A DNA stretch of 64,000 bases from Gammaproteobacteria bacterium (GTDB lineage Bacteria; Pseudomonadota; Gammaproteobacteria; Burkholderiales; Rhodocyclaceae). Within the stretch, counting starts at the first letter, position 1. The number at the start of each line of letters is the position of its first letter. Shown here one piece after another: positions 17,934-27,429 of the stretch. The stretch is taken from positions 124,001-188,000 of the forward strand of contig JAHJVE010000005.1 in the NCBI GenBank assembly GCA_018828385.1, written 5' to 3'. The position numbers and the translations under genes are program-made. Below the pieces are notes generated by a model. It worked only from the letters and a program-made list of their open reading frames with translations. It searched no databases and was not told the origin of the DNA.

Positions 17934-19643
17934 CTAATGAGCCCATTTCTGCTCAACGGTTACGATGATGTCATCAATTGATGGCGGTACGCTCAAGTCC
18001 ATGATCTTCAGGTATTTTTCCCAGCCACCTGTACCGTGGTAATGATGGCACTTGGCCAGACAGTCGGCGGCATTGTCGTCGTCCCCCCGTTTTGCGTGCA
18101 CGTAAGCCAAGCAGAGATTGGCCATCAGGTGATCCGGTCGCAGGTTAAGGACGTTGCGAAACCCGGTTTCCGCGAGTGATAGATTGCCCAGGCGCAAATC
18201 GCTGTTGTACAGAAAGTTCAGTTCGAGATTGAAAACATATTGCATGTCCTGAATGTAGTCGGCACTGAAGTCCGGGGTGTTAATAACGGCAATCCGATAG
18301 TCAGCCCCCAGGACATCGCCGGAAATATAGCCCATTTCCGAGGCGATCTTGTGTATTTCGCTGCCGACAACAGGGCTGGCACAGACGACGTGGTACCAGT
18401 TTGCCGGAATGCTTCGCAAATTGAGTCGTGCCTCCTCAATATCCTGGCAAGTTTCACCGGGGAGACCGATGAGCACGTTGGCATTGGAGTAGATGCCCAG
18501 TTTGCGGCAATCCTTGGCGACTTGTCTTGAAATGCTCATCTTGAGCGGCTTTTTCATCTGGTGCTTAAGGACTTTTTCGCTGCCGCTTTCGATCGGGAGC
18601 ACGAGCTGGTTGACCCCCGCACGCTTGAAGGCAGACAGGGTTTCGTAATCTAGCGAGTAAAGCGTCAGACCATTTTGGAAGATAGCATTCAGCTTTTCCT
18701 GTTCGATGAACTCGAGAATTTTCAAGACTCTTCCCTTGTCCGCCATGAAATGGTCGTCCTGAAAAATCAAGGTTCTTGCCGCGTATTCGTCGACCAGGCG
18801 ATGGATATCCGCAAATACGCGCTCGGTCGAGTGGTAACGCATTTTCCGCCCATGAACCTGGTGCGAAGCACAGAATGTGCAATGGAAGGGGCAGCCACGC
18901 GAGGTCATGATGTGGTAGCCCATGCTGTCCGAGTGGGCAGCATAGGATGTCATGACTGGGTTCAGGCTATGTCGTCCGTGATCGCAGAGGGCGTAATCGT
19001 AAAAGGGGATTTCATCCAGATCGACGATAAAGTCATGCTTGGGAACGAAGAAATCGTCCAGCTTCCGGGCCGTAATCCAGGATTCGGACCGGTTGGCGTA
19101 GTCATCCGGGGAGTCAGCACCAATGAGACCCAACATCGGTTTTTCTCCTTCGCCGAAACACAGCGCGTCATAGAAGCGGAAGCCACCTGTCCGGTGAATG
19201 TGCTGGTAGGAGTTCGTCGGGATATTGCCGCCGCCGACGAGAAAGGCTTCTGGCCAGATAGTTTTTATGGTCTGCCCTAGTTCGATGAAGTTCTGATAGG
19301 AAGGGCTGAACAGGCTGGAAATGCCGATGATGTCTGGTGTGAAGTCGGCATCGAAATTTTCCGTCAGGTAGTGCATGGCAAATGATGCAAAGTTGGGAAA
19401 ATCGAAGTCATTCAAGGCGCTGACTTCAACGTTGAAATCGACCAGTCTGACGTCGAGCTCGTAATGTTTTTTCAGGTAGGCGGACATTGAGAGCAGTCCG
19501 AGCGGCAGGTCAGTGGCCAGGCTATTCAGGATGCGCCCGTTCTTGAGGACTGTCCGCGCATTTTTGGGGGGCGAGACGTAGGACTCGTACGAAATATGGA
19601 CGGGGACGAGAAAGAGTAGTTTTTTTCTGGGCGCACTGACCAT
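17934..19643 (-). CDS. Cobalamin-binding-type radical SAM protein with C-terminal TPR-like region
   Basis: A 569-residue class B-like radical SAM enzyme. The N-terminal part (about 10-190) resembles a B12-binding Rossmann domain (PLGLLSMSAYLKKHY; IIGISSLFSPSYQNF; LVGGGN). The radical SAM core carries the 4Fe-4S motif SRGCPFHCTFCASH (CxxxCxxC) near residue 255. The last 100 residues (RLGNLSLAETGFRNVLNLRP, ANLCLAYVHAKRGDDDNAA) look like TPR helices. Relatives include C-methyltransferases and other radical chemistries. The classical DxHxxG cobalamin motif is not evident, so B12 binding is unproven. ATG at 19643 with AGGAG upstream is preferred over a TTG at 19715. Confidence 0.85.
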   Translation of the reverse strand: MVSAPRKKLLFLVPVHISYESYVSPPKNARTVLKNGRILNSLATDLPLGLLSMSAYLKKHYELDVRLVDFNVEVSALNDFDFPNFASFAMHYLTENFDADFTPDIIGISSLFSPSYQNFIELGQTIKTIWPEAFLVGGGNIPTNSYQHIHRTGGFRFYDALCFGEGEKPMLGLIGADSPDDYANRSESWITARKLDDFFVPKHDFIVDLDEIPFYDYALCDHGRHSLNPVMTSYAAHSDSMGYHIMTSRGCPFHCTFCASHQVHGRKMRYHSTERVFADIHRLVDEYAARTLIFQDDHFMADKGRVLKILEFIEQEKLNAIFQNGLTLYSLDYETLSAFKRAGVNQLVLPIESGSEKVLKHQMKKPLKMSISRQVAKDCRKLGIYSNANVLIGLPGETCQDIEEARLNLRSIPANWYHVVCASPVVGSEIHKIASEMGYISGDVLGADYRIAVINTPDFSADYIQDMQYVFNLELNFLYNSDLRLGNLSLAETGFRNVLNLRPDHLMANLCLAYVHAKRGDDDNAADCLAKCHHYHGTGGWEKYLKIMDLSVPPSIDDIIVTVEQKWAH

Positions 19644-19715
19644 CGGGGGGGCTCCTGTTGTTTTTTGTCCTGCTACTGCTTGTTTCCAAATGGTCGTTTG
19701 CCGTGTGCCCGGCAA

Positions 19716-20858
19716 TTACGCATCGGGGGGAAACTGCTCTGCATGGTAATGAACTGGCAAGGCGTTAATCGTGGCGATAACTTCCTTCGGGTAAATCCCG
19801 GGGACCATGACCAGAACGACGTCGATGTTGCAGCCTGGGGTCAGCAGGGTTTCCGGCGGCAGTATCCTGAGATGAGATATTGGCGCAAATTTGTGATGCT
19901 TGAATTTCGCCGAGTCGATGATGCATTCGATCCGGTGGTATTCCGATAGCGAAAGCAGGGCGAGCGTGCGGTGCCCTGCACCCCATACGGCAACTTTCTG
20001 GCCACGGTCGGTAAAGTTCCGCAATGTTTCGTTGAAGCGGGCAACCAGTGTGTCGAGCGCCGATTTGCTGCTTGCGATGGCACCCACGCCGCGCTTTTGG
20101 GCAATGATCTGGATGTCGTACTGGTTGTTGATGATTTGTATATCTATCAACGAAAAGCCGGTCAGCCGCAAGGCGGTTTCGAGACTGTCTGCAGTGAAGT
20201 ACACCAGATGGTCGGCAACGAATTCGTGGGCCGACTGGCTGGTCAGCAGAAAGTCGAGGTTGGGTACCGTTAGCAGCAGTTTGCCGTCATCGGTCAGCAA
20301 GGCATGGCATTTTTGCAGAAATGCCCTGGCATCTGGCTGATGTTCCAGATAGTTGAACGAGATCAACAAGTCGTATTGGTCATACTCTTCGGAGCCAAGG
20401 TCGAGGAGGTAGCGATTCGCCACACCGTCCGGCATCGCCAAGGCTTCCGTTCGCGGTGGCGAAAACTCGATACCGCTGGCGACATAACCGACTTCTCGCA
20501 GCAGGGGCAGATTTTCTCCGCTGGCGCAACCTATTTCCATGGCGCGGGGTTGTTCGGTGAACTCTTTGCGAAGTTGCTTGAACAGCGCCAACCGCTGTTC
20601 GCGGACGACGGGGGATAACGACGCTGCAGTGATGACCTGTTTGTAATAGTCGACCGGTTCGTTCATCAATTGCGTCAAGCCGCAGCCTGGGCATTCGGCA
20701 ATTTGCAGCACGACGCCTTGGTCAGCGGCGAATTCGTCGGGCTCGGGATAGTATTGCGCCGCCTTGGGAAAGGGGCCGATGGAAATGGCGTCAGCAATCG
20801 CCAGGGGCTGACGACACAAACGGCAGTGGGGTGTTGCGGCAGTGGCCGTGGGGATCAT
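19716..20858 (-). CDS. Class I SAM methyltransferase with N-terminal zinc motif (sugar C-methyltransferase type)
   Basis: A 380-residue protein with the three-part layout of deoxysugar C-methyltransferases: an N-terminal zinc motif (CRLCRQPL ... CPGCGLTQLM), a central SAM domain (AMEIGCASGENLPLL) and a C-terminal Rossmann-like domain (VAVWGAGHRTLALL, ending in VVLVMVPGIYPKEV). Family members such as the TylC3/NovU type methylate 4-keto sugars at carbon. ATGA overlap with the upstream radical SAM gene. In this cluster it could add a methyl branch to a CDP-keto sugar; the exact carbon is not predictable. Confidence 0.87.
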   Translation of the reverse strand: MIPTATAATPHCRLCRQPLAIADAISIGPFPKAAQYYPEPDEFAADQGVVLQIAECPGCGLTQLMNEPVDYYKQVITAASLSPVVREQRLALFKQLRKEFTEQPRAMEIGCASGENLPLLREVGYVASGIEFSPPRTEALAMPDGVANRYLLDLGSEEYDQYDLLISFNYLEHQPDARAFLQKCHALLTDDGKLLLTVPNLDFLLTSQSAHEFVADHLVYFTADSLETALRLTGFSLIDIQIINNQYDIQIIAQKRGVGAIASSKSALDTLVARFNETLRNFTDRGQKVAVWGAGHRTLALLSLSEYHRIECIIDSAKFKHHKFAPISHLRILPPETLLTPGCNIDVVLVMVPGIYPKEVIATINALPVHYHAEQFPPDA

Positions 20859-22162
20859 GATTCGAGCGGGGCGTCGAAGCTGGGCTTGGTTGCCGCTATG
20901 GCCTCCCAGCGGCTGCGGTTCAGGCCGAGATTGTAGGCTGGGAGACTATGGCGCTGGCAGGTTTCACAAATCGCAGCTTGTTGTTTGGCGGTGCTGATTT
21001 CTGCCTTGCTGGCCGCCAGGAAGTTATCAGCGACGATATTCGGACCACGGTTGAAGGTCGTGCAACAAACCGGCACGCTGAGATCCCAGTTAATGATGGT
21101 CTGGTTCTCCAGAAAGGGGCATCCCGCTTCTGAATTTTGCCCATTTTTGCCGTTGACCGTGGCAGCCGCAATGCCCTCCTTGACGCTAACAAGCAGCTTG
21201 TCTTCCAGCGCCAGCGTCGTCGGACTAGGGCGCCCTTCCAGCTTTTCGATGACGCGTTCGAGGGGCATTACCAAGGCGTAGGTGGTCGACAGGAAGAAAC
21301 CGAGTTCGTCACAAAACTCCCGCATCTTGTCCAGATTTCGGCGGTTGTTGTTGTTGTACAGGTGATAGTTCACATCGACCACGGTGTCGAGGCGGTATTT
21401 GTCGATGTAATACCTGAGCCGCAGCATATTGGAGCGGACCAGATGGATGTCGCCACCGCTATGCGTGTCGTTGTAGGCATCAGGGTAAAACCCGGACAGC
21501 GAGACTTTCAGGTATTCGGGGTTCTCGCGCATTACCTTGTGCAACAGGGCCTCGTTTTTGAGCGAGAGATTGCTCGATAGCGCAGCGGCAATGCCGTGTT
21601 GGTGCAAGTAGGCCACCATCTCTGGCAGCGATGGGTTGAGAAAGGGTTCGCCCCAGCTGTACAGGCTGATGTGCGTTACCAGATCGTTTTCTGCAACTAT
21701 CTTGTCGATGACTTGCTGGTAGGCGTCGAGCGTCATCAGCCCGCGCGGATATTGTTCGCCACCGGCGCCATGGGCGCAGGAAAGGCACTTGAGATTGCAG
21801 GTGCCCATGACATCGACGGTGTAAAACAGATCGCAGTAACGTGAGTAGTTGATAAAGTTGTTTGCTGAAATGCCGTACTGCAACAACAGTTGGTTGATTT
21901 CCTGTTCCTTCGTCGATGCGGCGACAACGATCTTCAGTGTGGGATGCTGGGCGTGGATTTCAGGCAAATCCGCAGGCGGATGGCAGGGGAGTCCGGCGAT
22001 CTGCTTGCCGGAAAAAGCCGGATCAGAATCGATAAAGCCCTTGATTTCGATGCCATGTGTCCTGCACAGGCGTACCAGCCCCAGTCCGGTCATTCGGGCG
22101 CCCCAGATCAGAACCGGCTTGCCGGCAAGTTGCGTCAGCAGTTCTGCCTGTCCGATATTCAT
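20855..22162 (-). CDS. Radical SAM/SPASM protein with N-terminal Rossmann-like domain
   Basis: A 435-residue fusion. Residues 1-120 form a nucleotide-binding-like domain (KPVLIWGARMTGLGLVRLC, then IKGFIDSDP) like that found N-terminal in sugar acyltransferases and C-terminal in the neighbouring methyltransferase. From about residue 130 it is a radical SAM domain with GTCNLKCLSCAHG (CxxxCxxC), and the C terminus has a SPASM-like cysteine set (GCPF, VPVCCTTF, CETCQRH). The ATG at 22162 overlaps the stop of the upstream SDR gene. The fusion suggests action on a nucleotide sugar, but no characterised homologue is recognised. Confidence 0.85.
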   Translation of the reverse strand: MNIGQAELLTQLAGKPVLIWGARMTGLGLVRLCRTHGIEIKGFIDSDPAFSGKQIAGLPCHPPADLPEIHAQHPTLKIVVAASTKEQEINQLLLQYGISANNFINYSRYCDLFYTVDVMGTCNLKCLSCAHGAGGEQYPRGLMTLDAYQQVIDKIVAENDLVTHISLYSWGEPFLNPSLPEMVAYLHQHGIAAALSSNLSLKNEALLHKVMRENPEYLKVSLSGFYPDAYNDTHSGGDIHLVRSNMLRLRYYIDKYRLDTVVDVNYHLYNNNNRRNLDKMREFCDELGFFLSTTYALVMPLERVIEKLEGRPSPTTLALEDKLLVSVKEGIAAATVNGKNGQNSEAGCPFLENQTIINWDLSVPVCCTTFNRGPNIVADNFLAASKAEISTAKQQAAICETCQRHSLPAYNLGLNRSRWEAIAATKPSFDAPLES

Positions 22163-22998
22163 GCAATTCTGCCTGTAGCAAATTCCGTTTCGTACCACGC
22201 GAACAGGCGCTTGACGGAGTCCTCGATCGGGGTGAAACGGAAATCGCCGATGGCATTGAGCAGGCGCTGGTTGTCGCCAGTGTAGGTCGAATAGATATCG
22301 CTGTTCACGATAGTCAGGGTGTTATCGCGACCACTTTCGCGGTCAATGACGCCCGCCAGATCGGTCAGGCTGCGCTGGGTTGCTGTGCAGACGTTGTAGG
22401 ACTTGAATGCGGTCGGCAAGGTCAGAAATTTTTCGATGATTCTGACGAAATCCTGAACATCGAGATAATCAAAGATCGAATTGCGATTGACGGTGATTGT
22501 CCCATTGCGGATCGCGGCGCAGATATTGTTCGAGATAAAGCGCCGGCTATGGTCCTCGTGCTCGCCGAAGATGGCGAAAACCCGAAGATTGACGAAGTCG
22601 TGGGGTGAGCGCTCGATATCCTTGGCGATGCAGAACTTGGAAATGCCATAAGTATCAGCCGGAATGTTGCTGCCAAAATAGGACTCCGCCATCAGGGGCG
22701 TGTAGAAGCGGGCCGCATATTCGGCACCCGAACCGATGTTGATCAGTCGACCAAAGTGGGCCGCACAGCGTTCGAGGTTGTAGTAGATGTTGAGGTTGGC
22801 TTCAGCCGAGTGGATGTTGATTGCACTGTTGATCACCACGTCGGGATGCTGTTCGCGCAGATAGGCTTCAGTCGCCTCTTGGTCGAGCAGGTCAAGCTCG
22901 GCGCGTTTCGGCGCGAGAACCTTGTAGCTGCGGGTAGTCAGGTAATGCACCAGGTTCCTGCCAATGAAACCGTTGGAACCAAGAATCAATATTTTCAT
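22159..22998 (-). CDS. NAD-dependent epimerase/reductase (SDR)
   Basis: A 279-residue extended SDR: MKILILGSNGFIGRNLVHYL at the N terminus (GxxGxxG), DLLDQEATEAYL, a catalytic Ser region LINIGSGAEYA and the Tyr/Lys pair in YGISKFCIAKD. It shares internal landmarks with the SDR at 17015-17932. ATG at 22998 is preferred over a TTG one codon upstream; it touches the stop of the radical SAM gene. Probably a keto-reductase or epimerase of the sugar pathway. Confidence 0.85.
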   Translation of the reverse strand: MKILILGSNGFIGRNLVHYLTTRSYKVLAPKRAELDLLDQEATEAYLREQHPDVVINSAINIHSAEANLNIYYNLERCAAHFGRLINIGSGAEYAARFYTPLMAESYFGSNIPADTYGISKFCIAKDIERSPHDFVNLRVFAIFGEHEDHSRRFISNNICAAIRNGTITVNRNSIFDYLDVQDFVRIIEKFLTLPTAFKSYNVCTATQRSLTDLAGVIDRESGRDNTLTIVNSDIYSTYTGDNQRLLNAIGDFRFTPIEDSVKRLFAWYETEFATGRIA

Positions 22999-24077
22999 CA
23001 ACGCGATACCTCAGCGAGCAGGGGGCGAATCTTTTCCAGCAAGCTGGTCTTGTGCGGGTCGAGATCTTCCTCGACGCAAACGACGGGAGCGGTGCAGTTC
23101 TTGCAAAAGTTGATGTCGCAACGCTTGCCTTCGAGCATTGCGACCTGAAGTGCCCGCAATTGCTGGCCATTCCAGATTTCCTTGACCGACTGCTGCTCGA
23201 CATTGCCGATAACGACCTTGCGTGGCCAGTCCAGTGTGCAGGGGCTCGTAGTGCCGTCACAATTGAAATGCAGGTACATGAAGATAAAGGGACAGACATC
23301 CTTGTCTACATTGACCTTCTGGGCATACATGCCGGTTTCCGAGACCTGATTTTGCTTGTCAAGCTGTACCTCGGCCCACTGCGGGACAACCTTCTCGATG
23401 AAGATCTCGTCGCAAATATTGCCGAAGGTGTCGTAAAAGTATTCGCGCTCGGCATCGCTCAGGACGAACTTGTGCGTGATATTGCTAGATAGCGCGCTGG
23501 TCTGATCCGCAATCTTGACGTAGATCTTGCAGTCGCCGCGAATGGAATAAAGATGTCTGACCCCTTCAACAATCGCTGAGAAACTTTGCTTGATGCCGGC
23601 AACCTGTTGATAACGTTCGTCTGACAAGCCTTCGAGCGAAATGTTGATGCGTTGGAGGCCACTGTCGATCAGCGCCCTGTTTAGTTCGGGCTCAAGTTGG
23701 GAGGCGTTGGTGAACAGTTCGATGATTTCGGCGGTGCCACTGTCGCGGGCATAGCGAATCATCGCCGGTAGATCCGGATGCAGGGTGGGTTCGCCGTGGT
23801 TGCCAATCTTGATCTTCTTGATTTTTTGATCGAAAGCCTTGAGGTCGTCGACGATCTTCTTGAACAGGCTGAGCGACATCATGCCGCGTTTCAGGCCAAC
23901 GGCTTTCATTGCGTGGCTGTCTGCCTGAAAGCAGAAGCTGCATTTGTAGTTGCAGACACTACAGACGTCGATATGGACTGAGAACGGCGTGCTCAACGGC
24001 ACTTGATCTTCCAAGGGAACCTTGGCTGCAGAGTGGATGCGCGGCTGGATGACGGCGGCAATGCTTTTTTCGCTCAC
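22998..24077 (-). CDS. Radical SAM/SPASM protein
   Basis: A 359-residue radical SAM enzyme with the cluster motif CSVCNYKCSFCF (CxxxCxxC) near residue 38, GNHGEPTLHPD (the family's GGEP-like motif) and a C-terminal SPASM set (CPFIFMYLHFNCDGTTSPC, then CDINFCKNC). Translation probably starts at GTG 24077. SPASM proteins include sugar dehydrogenases, epimerases and peptide modifiers; here the context points to a sugar or flagellin modification. It is unlike the fusion protein at 20855-22162 at the N terminus. Confidence 0.85.
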   Translation of the reverse strand: MSEKSIAAVIQPRIHSAAKVPLEDQVPLSTPFSVHIDVCSVCNYKCSFCFQADSHAMKAVGLKRGMMSLSLFKKIVDDLKAFDQKIKKIKIGNHGEPTLHPDLPAMIRYARDSGTAEIIELFTNASQLEPELNRALIDSGLQRINISLEGLSDERYQQVAGIKQSFSAIVEGVRHLYSIRGDCKIYVKIADQTSALSSNITHKFVLSDAEREYFYDTFGNICDEIFIEKVVPQWAEVQLDKQNQVSETGMYAQKVNVDKDVCPFIFMYLHFNCDGTTSPCTLDWPRKVVIGNVEQQSVKEIWNGQQLRALQVAMLEGKRCDINFCKNCTAPVVCVEEDLDPHKTSLLEKIRPLLAEVSR

Positions 24078-24101
24078 GACGGATGCCTTTGTTGGGGGAT
24101 G

Positions 24102-24911
24102 TCAGTAATTCGGTATGGTTTCGGATAGCACTTGCCAGCGCTTTTCAAGCATCTCGATTCGGGCATTGTCTTCCCGATGGATGAAGCCATGGTAATCACG
24201 CTTGTTCTGCAGCCACAAAAGTTCGAAATGCACCGCCACGCGCAGGCCTTCACGGATTTCAGAGATGTCCAGGGCGTTGGCGCCGAAAATAACCTTGCGC
24301 GTCTCGAAGCGCGTCAAATGCGTTTTGCGGACCTCCGTCAGAAACGGGAGTGCATCGGCCGATACGCCACCGCCAATGACAAGGTCAAGATGCTTGTCAT
24401 GGCAGTGCTGGGCAGCTATCTGACAAAACTCTGCCATGCCGGGGGAGTTGACTGCTTCGCGGCCCCAGCCCAACGAACCAACAAAGTCGACACGCCCCAA
24501 GACGATGCCAGCCAAGCCACCGGCTACTGCCATTTCGGACATTTCGGCAACCGACGTGAAGGTCGTGTGGGTCTCCATGTTGAAAAGAAATTCAGTGTCA
24601 ATCTGCTCATCCTGGGTATAGACGTGGTCCTTGGCCTGAATGAATTTGCTCAATGCGTATGGAGTTTCGACCATCGGAGCAATGATGTACTCCACGCCAA
24701 ATTGCTTGCTCTCGATGAGATCGCGCATCGCTTCGCAACCGCCGATCTTCAGTCCGATTTTCAAATCGGCTTTGCGGGCGATCTCCATGAGGCGAAGCAG
24801 TTCGTCCACGCGAGTTCCTTCTGCTTCAAACTCTGCTTTGACCGCAACACAGCCAAAATCGTTCTTGAGTGCCTTGAGCAAACTCAGCATTTTGCGTTCG
24901 CAAACATTCAT
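24102..24911 (-). CDS. HpcH/HpaI-type aldolase / citrate-lyase-like TIM-barrel protein
   Basis: A 269-residue TIM-barrel protein. Segments [35 protein letters not shown] (the ETxxA active-site strand) and [21 protein letters not shown] (metal-binding Asp strand) match the aldolase/citrate-lyase superfamily, whose members cleave or form C-C bonds with pyruvate or acyl-CoA. Its presence beside a pyruvate-using TPP enzyme suggests carbon-branch chemistry or supply of a short-chain substituent. The substrate is unknown. Confidence 0.8.
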   Translation of the reverse strand: MNVCERKMLSLLKALKNDFGCVAVKAEFEAEGTRVDELLRLMEIARKADLKIGLKIGGCEAMRDLIESKQFGVEYIIAPMVETPYALSKFIQAKDHVYTQDEQIDTEFLFNMETHTTFTSVAEMSEMAVAGGLAGIVLGRVDFVGSLGWGREAVNSPGMAEFCQIAAQHCHDKHLDLVIGGGVSADALPFLTEVRKTHLTRFETRKVIFGANALDISEIREGLRVAVHFELLWLQNKRDYHGFIHREDNARIEMLEKRWQVLSETIPNY

Positions 24912-24921
24912 GATGGAACCT

Positions 24922-25563
24922 TTACTGGATTGGGATCAGGGTGAATATCTCAGCATGGTGCTGAATTGTTAGGGTGCAGTTTTCCTGACAAACACCGTCA
25001 TCATAGCCACCGCTGAAGAATACAAATCCGGTGCCGCAAGCCTTGGCCAAGGCTTGATCAACGCAACTGTCGCCGACGAGGAGCGTTTCTTCCGGGGGGC
25101 TGTCCAATTCATTCAAGCATGCATGCAGGTTATCCGGATGGGGTTTACAGGTGGGCAAGTCGAGACCTGCACAGACGGCTTCAAAATATGCGTCAAGCCC
25201 CGTTTCGGCGAGGATTTTGTCGGTAAGCTGCCTTGGCTTATTGGTGCAAAGGCCAAGCCGAAAGCCTCTGGATTTCAGTGTTGATAATGTTTTGTGCACG
25301 TCAGGGTAGAGCGTTGCCGGATCGGTTGGTAGCGCTAAATAACGAGCACGGAAGACATCGAGATAGCCATGTGCCTCGTCCTCAGCAATGCTAAGTGCCG
25401 CAGCAACCATGCCCTTGCCACCAATACTGAGCCACGGCGTCAAATCATCCCTGTTCAGCGGCAGCAATGTGCGTTCGGCTCGCAGGTCATTCAGCAGCGT
25501 TGCCACCGTCGCCGCGCTATCGATCAGCGTTCCATCGAGGTCGTAGACAATTGTTGAGTACAT
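24922..25563 (-). CDS. HAD-family hydrolase (phosphoglycolate phosphatase-like)
   Basis: A 213-residue HAD phosphatase with motif [10 protein letters not shown], motif II LCTNKP, motif III Lys in CKPHPDN and motif [10 protein letters not shown]. The cap domain lies between motifs I and II. It is encoded in the sugar train, between the TPP enzyme and the aldolase genes, and may dephosphorylate a sugar or short-chain acid intermediate. Specificity cannot be inferred. Confidence 0.87.
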   Translation of the reverse strand: MYSTIVYDLDGTLIDSAATVATLLNDLRAERTLLPLNRDDLTPWLSIGGKGMVAAALSIAEDEAHGYLDVFRARYLALPTDPATLYPDVHKTLSTLKSRGFRLGLCTNKPRQLTDKILAETGLDAYFEAVCAGLDLPTCKPHPDNLHACLNELDSPPEETLLVGDSCVDQALAKACGTGFVFFSGGYDDGVCQENCTLTIQHHAEIFTLIPIQ

Positions 25564-25569
25564 GAGTCC

Positions 25570-27429
25570 TCAGTCTGAGAAACGGCTTGCTGCAAGCTCA
25601 TCTCTATCCAGAAACGGAGACATGTCATCCAGCGCTGGTGTACTCATCGACCCATCCGGGAGTTTTCTTGAGGCCAGTTTTGGAGAAAATCCTTGCGCGG
25701 GGTCGACAATGACCTCTATGAGCGCCGGTCCCGGGGCAGCAAGCAAGTCTTCAGTTTCTTGCGCCAGCCAGTCTTCCGCGCTGGCGACGCGGTGCGCGGG
25801 CAGTCCTAGCGCTTGCGCCACGGCGACAAAATCGGGCAGGCTGACGCCGTTTTCCGGGCCAATGCCGAACATGTTGTCCTGGAAGTAGGCAGACTGGGTT
25901 TGGCGGATGGAGAGGTACCCGGCGTTGTTCAGGACGATGACCTTGACGGGTAGCTGATAACCGACGAGGGTTTGCAACTCCTGAAGGTTCATCATCAGGC
26001 TGCCGTCGCCGGCTAGGCAGATCACCCGTTGCCGGTTGCGTGCGATACAGGCGCCGATTGCCGCCGGCAAGTCGTATCCCATCGAGGCATCGCCGGAGTT
26101 GGTAAATAGACGCTGCCCGGCCCGCAGGCGAGCTGCCTGGAAGCCCATGACGCAGGCAGAACCGTTGCCGGTGACAACCACGGCATCCGGATCCAGCTTG
26201 GCAAACAGCAGTTCGATAAAATAGTAGGGGTTGAGCGGCCGGTTTTTTGTTCTTTGTGCCGTGCTTACGACGGGGTAGCGGCTAACCCGGTCGCGGCACC
26301 AGCCAAGGTAGTCTTGGTGTTCCCTGGCGGGCGTGTAGCCATCGAGGTGCTTGAGCAGTGCCGGGATGAAGTCGGCCAGGTCGGCGTGGATCTTGTGGTC
26401 GATAGACAGCGTTGGCTTGTCCATTTCGGCGGCATCGATATCGACCATGAACTTGCGGGCGCCGGCGGCGAAGCTTTTCCAGTTGTAACTGATCTGGCGG
26501 ATATTCAGGCGGCAGCCAAGTACGATCAGCAGGTCTGCATTCTGGACAGTGAAGTTACCGGCGCGGTCGCCAACGGTACCGGGGCGGCCGGTATAGCAGG
26601 GGTTGTCGTCGGTCAGGGTGTCGTGGGCGTTCCAGCCGGTAACCACGGGTATTCCTAGTCGGGCGCACAGGGTGATGAAGGCGTCCTGCATACCAGACAG
26701 GCGGATGCCGGTACCCGCCATCAGCACCGGCCGCTTGGCCGCCGTTAGGGCGGCAAGCAAGGCGTTCAGGGGTGTTTCAAAATTTGTCGCCGGCTGTCGC
26801 TCCAGCCAAGCGCGGGTATTTGGGCAGAGTCCGGGATCTTCGAGCAGACTCTCGTGATCAGCGCTATCCCAGCCGGCCAGGTTGGCTGGATCGATTTGCG
26901 TGCTTTGGACGTCCACCGGAACGTCTATCCAGACCGGGCCTGGGCGACCGTGTGTGGCCAGGAATATCGCCTTGTCCATGACGCGCCGAATTTCGCATGG
27001 GTTCTGAACTGTCGTGGCGTACTTGGTGACTGGGCGCGCCATGCTGACGATGTCGACTTCCTGGTCACCCAGTTGCCGCAAGGGCTGCGGGTAGTTCCGG
27101 AGGTAGGTTTCGCGCTTGACTTGCCCTGAAACGACGAGCATGGCGATGGAGTCGACATAGGCGCCATAGACGCCGTTCAATGCGTTGATTCCACCTGGTC
27201 CGGTGGTCACGTTGAGTACGGCAAGGCGGTGCGAGGTACGGTAATGACCTTCAGCCGCCATGGCTGCTGCCTGCTCGTGGTGGAAACAGATCGGCGAAAG
27301 CTGTGGATGGCGACCAAAGGCATCGTTCAGGTGCATTGCACCGCCGCCAGTAACCAGAAACACATGCCGGGCACCGGCTTCAGCGCAGCGCTGTGCAATG
27401 TAATCGGCAACGCGCAGGTGACCGGTCAT
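25570..27429 (-). CDS. TPP-dependent acetolactate-synthase-like enzyme (YerE type)
   Basis: A 619-residue ThDP enzyme with the three acetolactate-synthase domains. The N-terminal PYR domain has the catalytic Glu in [14 protein letters not shown], the central domain contains [12 protein letters not shown], and the C-terminal domain has the ThDP motif [15 protein letters not shown] ending VLNNAGY. In yersiniose synthesis YerE, a homologous flavoenzyme, transfers a two-carbon unit from pyruvate to the C4 keto group of a CDP-3,6-dideoxy sugar. The direct overlap with rfbH (ATGA at 27426) strongly suggests the same reaction type here. An ordinary anabolic acetolactate synthase would normally be paired with ilvH/ilvC. 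Confidence 0.85.
   Translation of the reverse strand: MTGHLRVADYIAQRCAEAGARHVFLVTGGGAMHLNDAFGRHPQLSPICFHHEQAAAMAAEGHYRTSHRLAVLNVTTGPGGINALNGVYGAYVDSIAMLVVSGQVKRETYLRNYPQPLRQLGDQEVDIVSMARPVTKYATTVQNPCEIRRVMDKAIFLATHGRPGPVWIDVPVDVQSTQIDPANLAGWDSADHESLLEDPGLCPNTRAWLERQPATNFETPLNALLAALTAAKRPVLMAGTGIRLSGMQDAFITLCARLGIPVVTGWNAHDTLTDDNPCYTGRPGTVGDRAGNFTVQNADLLIVLGCRLNIRQISYNWKSFAAGARKFMVDIDAAEMDKPTLSIDHKIHADLADFIPALLKHLDGYTPAREHQDYLGWCRDRVSRYPVVSTAQRTKNRPLNPYYFIELLFAKLDPDAVVVTGNGSACVMGFQAARLRAGQRLFTNSGDASMGYDLPAAIGACIARNRQRVICLAGDGSLMMNLQELQTLVGYQLPVKVIVLNNAGYLSIRQTQSAYFQDNMFGIGPENGVSLPDFVAVAQALGLPAHRVASAEDWLAQETEDLLAAPGPALIEVIVDPAQGFSPKLASRKLPDGSMSTPALDDMSPFLDRDELAASRFSD

Noticed and set aside
25570-27429. 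Ordinary branched-chain amino acid acetolactate synthase
   Set aside because: There is no small subunit or ilvC nearby and it overlaps rfbH, so the sugar-branching role is more likely.
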